Assembly (NCBI GenBank): GCA_963812525.1
Contig: CAWEVL010000011.1
Span: forward strand, 1,240,001-1,304,000
Length of the DNA: 64,000 nucleotides
Origin: Bog-756 sp963812525
GTDB lineage: Bacteria; Actinomycetota; Acidimicrobiia; Acidimicrobiales; RAAP-2
Direction of reading: 5' to 3'
Part shown: piece by piece, positions 59,727 to 64,000 of the stretch
Layout of the letters: each line of letters begins with the position of its first letter
Position numbering within the stretch: position 1 is the first letter of the stretch
Notes under the pieces: model-generated
Databases searched by the model: none
Seen by the model: only the letters and a program-made list of their open reading frames with translations
Told to the model about the DNA's origin: nothing
Made by a program: the position numbers and the translations under genes

Positions 59727-59785
59727 GGGTGTCACCCATCGCCGGGAGAGGGGCGCTCATCGGGCGTGGCTGAACGCTACTTTGA
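59727..59785 (+). repeat. R1 repeat, divergent
   Basis: Reads GGGTGTCACCCATCGCCGGG, AGAGGGGCGCTCATCGGGC and GTGGCTGAACGCTACTTTG. The stretch from 59786 to 59898 has no gene. Confidence 0.6.
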
Positions 59786-59898
59786 TCCGCATGCGGACCG
59801 CGGACTCGGCTCACCACGACCAGCCAAGCCGATCAGATGCCCCTAGGGTCAACGTAACGGTTACCGGAGGGAATTGAGGCAGCGCCAGTCCCCGTTGC

Positions 59899-60236
59899 CT
59901 ACCAGCGTCGCGACGCCGTTTTCTTGCCACCGATACCTCCCGTTGTGAGCACATCTTTCCCGGCAGTGGCGAGGCTATTGACCGGATCGAAGCTGACTAC
60001 CCCGATCGGCGCCGTCGACCCACTCACGCAGTTCTGCAAGGCGCTGGTGGATGCCTGATCCAGATAGCTGGTCGTTGTGATGACCCCAGCGAACGACCTG
60101 GTCGCAGTGCCTGTTGCTTGGAGTCCCTGCTCTCCATCGATGACGGGATCAGGCGGCAGGAGGGCATTGACAGAAAGAACCTCTTTCGTGCTCTTGATGC
60201 CGTTCGGCCAGTTGATCGTGCTCTCGAGGAATCAAG
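59899..60236 (-). pseudogene. Secreted small protein, family A fragment
   Basis: An open minus-strand frame of about 112 codons reads STINWPNGIKSTKEVLSVNA, GLQATGTATRSFAGVITTTS, LQNCVSGSTAPIGVVSFDPV. It has no start or signal peptide. The end (IGVVSFDPVNSLATAG) and the preceding Ser/Thr-rich part match the tail of the protein at 56271-56921 (ISVLQFDPSTSSLTIG). It is the 3' remainder of a third family member. Confidence 0.55.
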
Positions 60237-60341
60237 CGACCTGAGGTCGAGATCATCCCTGGCGCGGGAACAGGGCGCCGGTCATCGATCCTGAGGGGAA
60301 CACGGTGGCGTTCATCCATGTGGACGAAACCACCACCTGAG
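60237..60341 (+). pseudogene. VOC-domain C-terminal fragment
   Basis: Reads PEVEIIPG in one frame and then NRAPVIDPEGNTVAFIHVDE in the next, ending at a TGA. This is the last part of a glyoxalase/bleomycin resistance domain (DPEGN motif). The rest is missing, so two gene remains meet here tail to tail. Confidence 0.5.
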
Positions 60342-60499
60342 TCGAGTGTCCCAGTCCCCCAACGTCGGCTGGGGCCACCCCAAGGAGCCACCGAGCGGCA
60401 CTTCGCGCATCCCAACCATGCCAACCCGACCGGGATTCCGGTGCAACGGTTGAGCGGTCGAGGCGGACAGGGGTTCAGATTGCCCAGTACTCTGTCAGG

Positions 60500-61852
60500 G
60501 TGCCTTCCAGCACCAGGACTCGCTACGCCAAGTGCGGCGACTCGGACATCGCATACCAGCTGCTCGGCGAGGGATCCGTGGACCTGTTGCTCTATACGGG
60601 GCTCCTCATCCCGATCGACTGCATTGACGAAGAGCCGTCCATGGCCCGCTTTGTGCGGCGGCTGGCTGCCTTCGGCCGGCTGATCCGCTTCGACCAGCGG
60701 GGTGTGGGCCTGTCCGACCGGGGATCGCCGTCGGCCGCACCGACGGGGAGGCACTGGGTGGAGGACGCGCTGGCCGTGCTCGATGCGGCCGGCTCGCAGC
60801 GCGCCGCAGTGTTCGCCCCTTATCTGTCGGCGGCGGAGGGCATCACGCTCGCGGCGATCCATCCCGAGCGGGTGTCGCACCTGATAATCGTGAACGGCGC
60901 GGCGCGACTCATGACGGCCCCGGACTACCCCTATGGCGTGAGCCAGGCCCGCTTCGATGCCTTGGTGCGGCCGCTGGTCGAACCTGATGCGGTTGAACAG
61001 GGCGTGGACATGATCACGATGGTGGCGCCGGGCGCTGCAGGCGACCCGGCCTTTCGGGCCTGGTTCGACCGGGCTGGCAACCTCGGCGCAACGCCCGTCA
61101 TGGCGAAGGCGCACTGGGCGGAGGTGTTCGGTAACGACGTCCGCCCGCTGCTCGCGCAGATACGGATACCCACTTTGGTCCTGCACCGTCAGGAGGTGGC
61201 GGCACCCTTCCTCGAGGTCGGTCACGGCCGGTACCTCGGGAAGCAGATTCCCGGTGTCAAATACGTCGAGCTGCCCGGCGCGGACGCGCTCTACTGGGTG
61301 GGTGACACCGAGCGGATGCTTGGCGAGATCGAGGAGTTCGTGACCGGAGTCCGGGGTGGGTCGGGCGCTGAGCGAATCCTTGCCACCGTGCTGTTCACCG
61401 ACATCGTGGGCTCCACCGACAGGGCTGCGCAACTCGGAGACCGCCGTTGGCGGGATCTGCTCGAACGCCACGACCAGAGGGTGCGCACCCAGATCGAGCG
61501 GTTCCGGGGCCGCGAGGTGAATACCGTCGGGGACGGCTTCGTGGCCACCTTCGACAGTCCCGGTCGAGCCATCGAATGTGCCCTCGCCATTCGAGAGTCG
61601 CTGGACATCCTCGACATCGGCATTCGCGCTGGTATCCATACCGGGGAGATCGAGGTCCGGGGCGACGACGTCGCCGGGATGGCTGTCCACATCGGTGCTC
61701 GGGTGTCGGCCCTGGCTGGCCCCGGCCAGGTGCTGGTGTCATCGACGGTCAAGGACCTCGTGGTCGGATCGAGCGTCGAGTTCGCCGAACGTGGGGAGCA
61801 CAAGCTGAAAGGCGTGCCGGGTGCCTGGCGTCTGTTCACTGTGGTGGGCTGA
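60500..61852 (+). CDS. Alpha/beta hydrolase-adenylate cyclase fusion, copy 2, hydrolase triad lost
   Basis: A 450-residue paralog of the previous fusion. The hydrolase fold is preserved (VDLLLYTGLLIPIDCIDEEP, RLIRFDQRGVGLSDRG), but the nucleophile elbow reads FAPYLSAAEG with Tyr108 in the Ser position, the acid region is HRQEVAAP and the His region PGADALYWV. So none of the three catalytic residues is seen and this half can only bind. The cyclase half is intact (TVLFTDIVGSTDRAAQLGDR, TVGDGFVATFD, MAVHIGARVSALAGPGQ) except that Lys before the second metal site is Asn. Confidence 0.88.
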   Translation: MPSSTRTRYAKCGDSDIAYQLLGEGSVDLLLYTGLLIPIDCIDEEPSMARFVRRLAAFGRLIRFDQRGVGLSDRGSPSAAPTGRHWVEDALAVLDAAGSQRAAVFAPYLSAAEGITLAAIHPERVSHLIIVNGAARLMTAPDYPYGVSQARFDALVRPLVEPDAVEQGVDMITMVAPGAAGDPAFRAWFDRAGNLGATPVMAKAHWAEVFGNDVRPLLAQIRIPTLVLHRQEVAAPFLEVGHGRYLGKQIPGVKYVELPGADALYWVGDTERMLGEIEEFVTGVRGGSGAERILATVLFTDIVGSTDRAAQLGDRRWRDLLERHDQRVRTQIERFRGREVNTVGDGFVATFDSPGRAIECALAIRESLDILDIGIRAGIHTGEIEVRGDDVAGMAVHIGARVSALAGPGQVLVSSTVKDLVVGSSVEFAERGEHKLKGVPGAWRLFTVVG

Positions 61853-62163
61853 GGGGCCACCAGGTGACCCGCTGAAAAGCAATCGATCCATTAGAACTCA
61901 ACCAACCCGGGTTCTTCGACTCCTTGCCCGGCGGATTATCGAACTTGCCATGGGCGGAGGGGCGGAGGGCCCGCCCGGGAGCGACCATGGAGGCGTGCGA
62001 GATCCCCGCCGACCTTGCCGTCTGACGATGGTCCCAGGGCGTCACTTCTGCTTGAGGTCTCGGCATAGCCCAGTTTGGGCGCCCCAAACGCTGCCGGGTA
62101 GGTAGGACACTCGGCTTGACGCGGACTCTCCGCTTGAAAGGAGCAGGACCGCATAACCTCTCT
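61853..62163. other. Gene-free stretch
   Basis: Lies between the 3' ends of the cyclase fusion and the broken LapA-like gene. No convincing frame, repeat or RNA is seen. A convergent terminator might be expected but I find no hairpin with a T-run. Confidence 0.4.
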
Positions 62164-62455
62164 TCATCCCCGTCTGTCTTCGCGGCGCTCCTTGCGGCGT
62201 CGGTGGCGACGCATAACACCAAGTCCGAACCACACCGAGCTCCGAACACCGCGACGACGATGGTATAAAGCCACAACGGCCAAGAGAAGTTCCAGACCAA
62301 GAAGTGAAGTCTGATCCTCTCGGTGTTTTGAATGATGAAGATCAGAAGCAGTCCGACTCCGATGAGAGTTGCAATCGCTCCGCCACCGAGTCGGGGCCTA
62401 TTCCTGTTGCCAGGTTCAGATTCCTGTTGCCAGGTTCAGAATTCAGGTCAGACAT
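62164..62455 (-). pseudogene. LapA-domain (DUF1049) membrane protein with a 20-bp duplication and a frameshift
   Basis: From ATG 62455, with GAAGGGGG upstream, the gene starts MSDLNSEPGNRN. A 20-bp tandem duplication at 62400-62439 throws it out of frame; removing one unit restores NRNRPRLGGGAIATLIGVGL, LIFIIQNTERIRLHFLVW, NFSWPLWLYTIVVAVFGA. A second shift near 62245 is needed to reach VWFGLGVMRRHRRRKERRED and the TGA. The reconstructed protein of about 90 residues has two helices and a basic tail, the LapA (lipopolysaccharide assembly A) domain layout. Confidence 0.7.
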
Positions 62456-62640
62456 CGTGACCCCCTTCCGCAACACGTACGCTCACACAAGCGCCCATGT
62501 TCTGTACCAAGCCTAGTGGGGCACTCGGACGTCGTTCTTTTTGGGATGGGCAAGTGGGAGGTTATGCGGAGCGCTCGATCCTCGCCTGGGCCGAACCCGG
62601 GGACTGGCACGTCACGTCGAACCACGAGCCGGCGTGTAGT

Positions 62641-63867
62641 TCAGCTCAGGCGTACCTGGAGTTCGCGGACGGCGCCGAGGACGGGGTTGTCGATCGTGAG
62701 TCCGCTATGCGTGGGTGGGGCGAGGATCTCAATGTCGGTCGTGCGCGCCAGGAGCTCCTCGAACATGATCGCGATCTCGTGGCGAGCGAGGTTCGCGCCC
62801 AAGCAGAAATGCGGTCCGCCGCCACCGAAGGCGACGTGATGGTTTGGTGTCCGCATGATGTCGAAGCGAAACGGGTCCTCGAAGACTTCCTCGTCTCGGT
62901 TCGCGGACGGGTACCACAGGGTGATGCGGTCGCCTTCGGCGATCGGGACGCCGCGGATCTCGGTCGGTCGCGTTGCCCGGCGAGCGAAGTACGCAACGGG
63001 AGATGTCCAGCGAAGGATCTCTTCGACCGCAGGTTTCATCGCGGCGGGATCGGAGCGAAGGCGGGCAAGCTGGTCGGAGTGCTCGACCAGCGCGATAAGC
63101 CCGCCGGAGATCGCGTTGCGGGTCGTTTCACTGCCCGCGATCGTTAGGAGAAAAAAGAACATGTCAAGTTCGGTCTCGCCCAGCTTGGTGTGTTCACCGT
63201 CGTCGGTCTCGATCTCGACGGTCGTGAGAAGGGTCCAGACGTCGTCTTGTGGTGCGGCACGTTTGCGCCGCCCGAGTTCCTGTGCGTATTCGAACATCTG
63301 GACCTGGATCGCTAGAAACTCGTCAGGTGACGCGACATGATCGGCATCGCTGCCGGCCAGTAGTGCTTTAGTGAGACCGAACAGCCATTCGCGGTCGTCA
63401 ACGGGGATGCCGACGATGTCCACGATCATGTGCATGGGCAGCTCGTATGCGACGTCCTGGACGAAGTCGCAGCTACCCCGTTCGAGTGCTCGTTCGATGA
63501 TCGATATCGCCCACTCGCGGGTGTGGGCCTCGAGTCGCCCCACCATGCGGGGCGTGAAACCGGCGCTGATCAGGCGGCGCTGCCGAACGTGGTCGCGTCC
63601 GTCCATGGTGACGAGCATCGTCCCCCGCATAGCGGGCTGGATTGCAAGTTGTGGGCCATCGTATGAGCAGAACGAGTCAGCGTTGCGGCTCGCGGCCTGC
63701 ACGTCGGCGTGACGCGACAGGACCCAGAAGCCTGGGTCATGCTCGCCGGGAAAGTCGGGCGAGAATGGCTGCCAGTAGACCGGTGCCTCCCGTCGCAACG
63801 TCGTGAACAGGTCATGGGGGAAACCCCGCCCGAAGATCCGCCCGTCGGTCAGGTCGATGTCGTTCAT
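62641..63867 (-). CDS. Cytochrome P450
   Basis: A 408-residue soluble bacterial P450. The I-helix is LTIAGSETTRNAISGG, the K-helix ExxR is EEILRWTSPV, and the heme loop is FGGGGPHFCLGANLAR with the Cys ligand. The N-terminus (HDLFTTLRREAPVYWQPFSP) and region GPQLAIQPAMRGTMLVTMD resemble the CYP124/125/142-type sterol or fatty-acid hydroxylases of actinobacteria. It needs ferredoxin and reductase partners that are not in the window. Substrate assignment is tentative. Confidence 0.93.
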   Translation of the reverse strand: MNDIDLTDGRIFGRGFPHDLFTTLRREAPVYWQPFSPDFPGEHDPGFWVLSRHADVQAASRNADSFCSYDGPQLAIQPAMRGTMLVTMDGRDHVRQRRLISAGFTPRMVGRLEAHTREWAISIIERALERGSCDFVQDVAYELPMHMIVDIVGIPVDDREWLFGLTKALLAGSDADHVASPDEFLAIQVQMFEYAQELGRRKRAAPQDDVWTLLTTVEIETDDGEHTKLGETELDMFFFLLTIAGSETTRNAISGGLIALVEHSDQLARLRSDPAAMKPAVEEILRWTSPVAYFARRATRPTEIRGVPIAEGDRITLWYPSANRDEEVFEDPFRFDIMRTPNHHVAFGGGGPHFCLGANLARHEIAIMFEELLARTTDIEILAPPTHSGLTIDNPVLGAVRELQVRLS

Positions 63868-64000
63868 GACCGCAATATTGCCCGAAACACGCCAGCCCTG
63901 GCTGCTCCGTCCCTAGTTCGGGGCCCTGCGCTCGCCCGTGCGCCGGCGGTTTTGGCGCCGCCTAGGTGTGCGTCTCCCTCTCTCCCCGACGAGATACCTA

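Noticed and set aside
1018..59785. R1 as canonical integron attC sites
   Set aside because: The GTTAT core is in the loop, not at the 3' border, there is no RYYYAAC partner at the 5' border, and no integron integrase is in the window. Only the array-like arrangement is similar.
1018..59785. R1/R2 as a CRISPR array
   Set aside because: Repeats are far apart with genes between them, vary in sequence, and no cas genes or regular spacers exist.
60149..61690. Minus-strand frame of 513 codons
   Set aside because: Antisense to the hydrolase-cyclase fusion; acidic/His-rich shadow typical for GC-rich codon mirrors.

Overview
The window looks like a chromosomal accessory region of a high-GC actinobacterium, most likely class Acidimicrobiia. 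The grounds are two F420-type LLM oxidoreductases, a mycothiol-type maleylpyruvate isomerase-fold protein, frequent GTG and TTG starts, and a secreted protein built from the GYWEVASDGG-type repeat that is common in that class. No rRNA, complete tRNA, CRISPR array, prophage module or integrase gene was seen.

Layout. 1-8.8 kb: single genes on both strands (partial unknown protein, DUF4405-like membrane protein, HicA-like small protein, RDD operon, broken alpha/beta hydrolase, LLM oxidoreductase, MOSC protein, broken DUF4279 gene, methyltransferase, truncated globin). 8.8-16.7 kb: an IS110 remnant, DivIVA-domain protein, secreted NlpC/P60 protein, TetR-like regulator, HAD hydrolase, MscL with a zinc ribbon and several small genes. 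17-19.3 kb: an ABC exporter operon. 20-34 kb: a tiny-gene operon, two large secreted repeat proteins, a P-loop kinase, HAD, GNAT, LLM, DUF4279 and two paralogous pairs of unknown function. 34-42 kb: a polytopic membrane protein, a VOC and a SnoaL protein, an SRPBCC/SRPBCC/ArsR operon with a readable operator-promoter, a methyltransferase and a sulfotransferase. 42-52 kb: three IS110-group copies interleaved with one-gene units. 52-64 kb: a secreted beta-propeller, an IS1111-like element, secreted small proteins, a PhyH dioxygenase, two hydrolase-adenylate cyclase fusions, a broken LapA-like gene and a cytochrome P450.

The unifying feature is a dispersed intergenic repeat system. A short hairpin repeat (R1, about 55 bp, roughly 25 recognisable copies) and a longer relative (R2, about 170-280 bp, about 13 copies) lie between most genes. 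Every copy I recognised reads in the same direction on the + strand, although the genes lie on both strands in about equal numbers. The result is an array of one-gene units, each separated by a repeat, reminiscent of a cassette array, but the repeats are not canonical integron attC sites. The IS110-group elements sit at one and the same position inside R1, and the IS1111-like element sits inside an R2 copy. Repeat-targeting insertion guided by an element-encoded bridge RNA is a reasonable inference; conserved non-coding stretches of about 265-290 bp upstream of the transposases are candidates for it.

About ten genes carry frameshifts. These could be real decay of accessory genes or indel errors in the assembly; one (LapA-like) is explained by an exact 20-bp tandem duplication.
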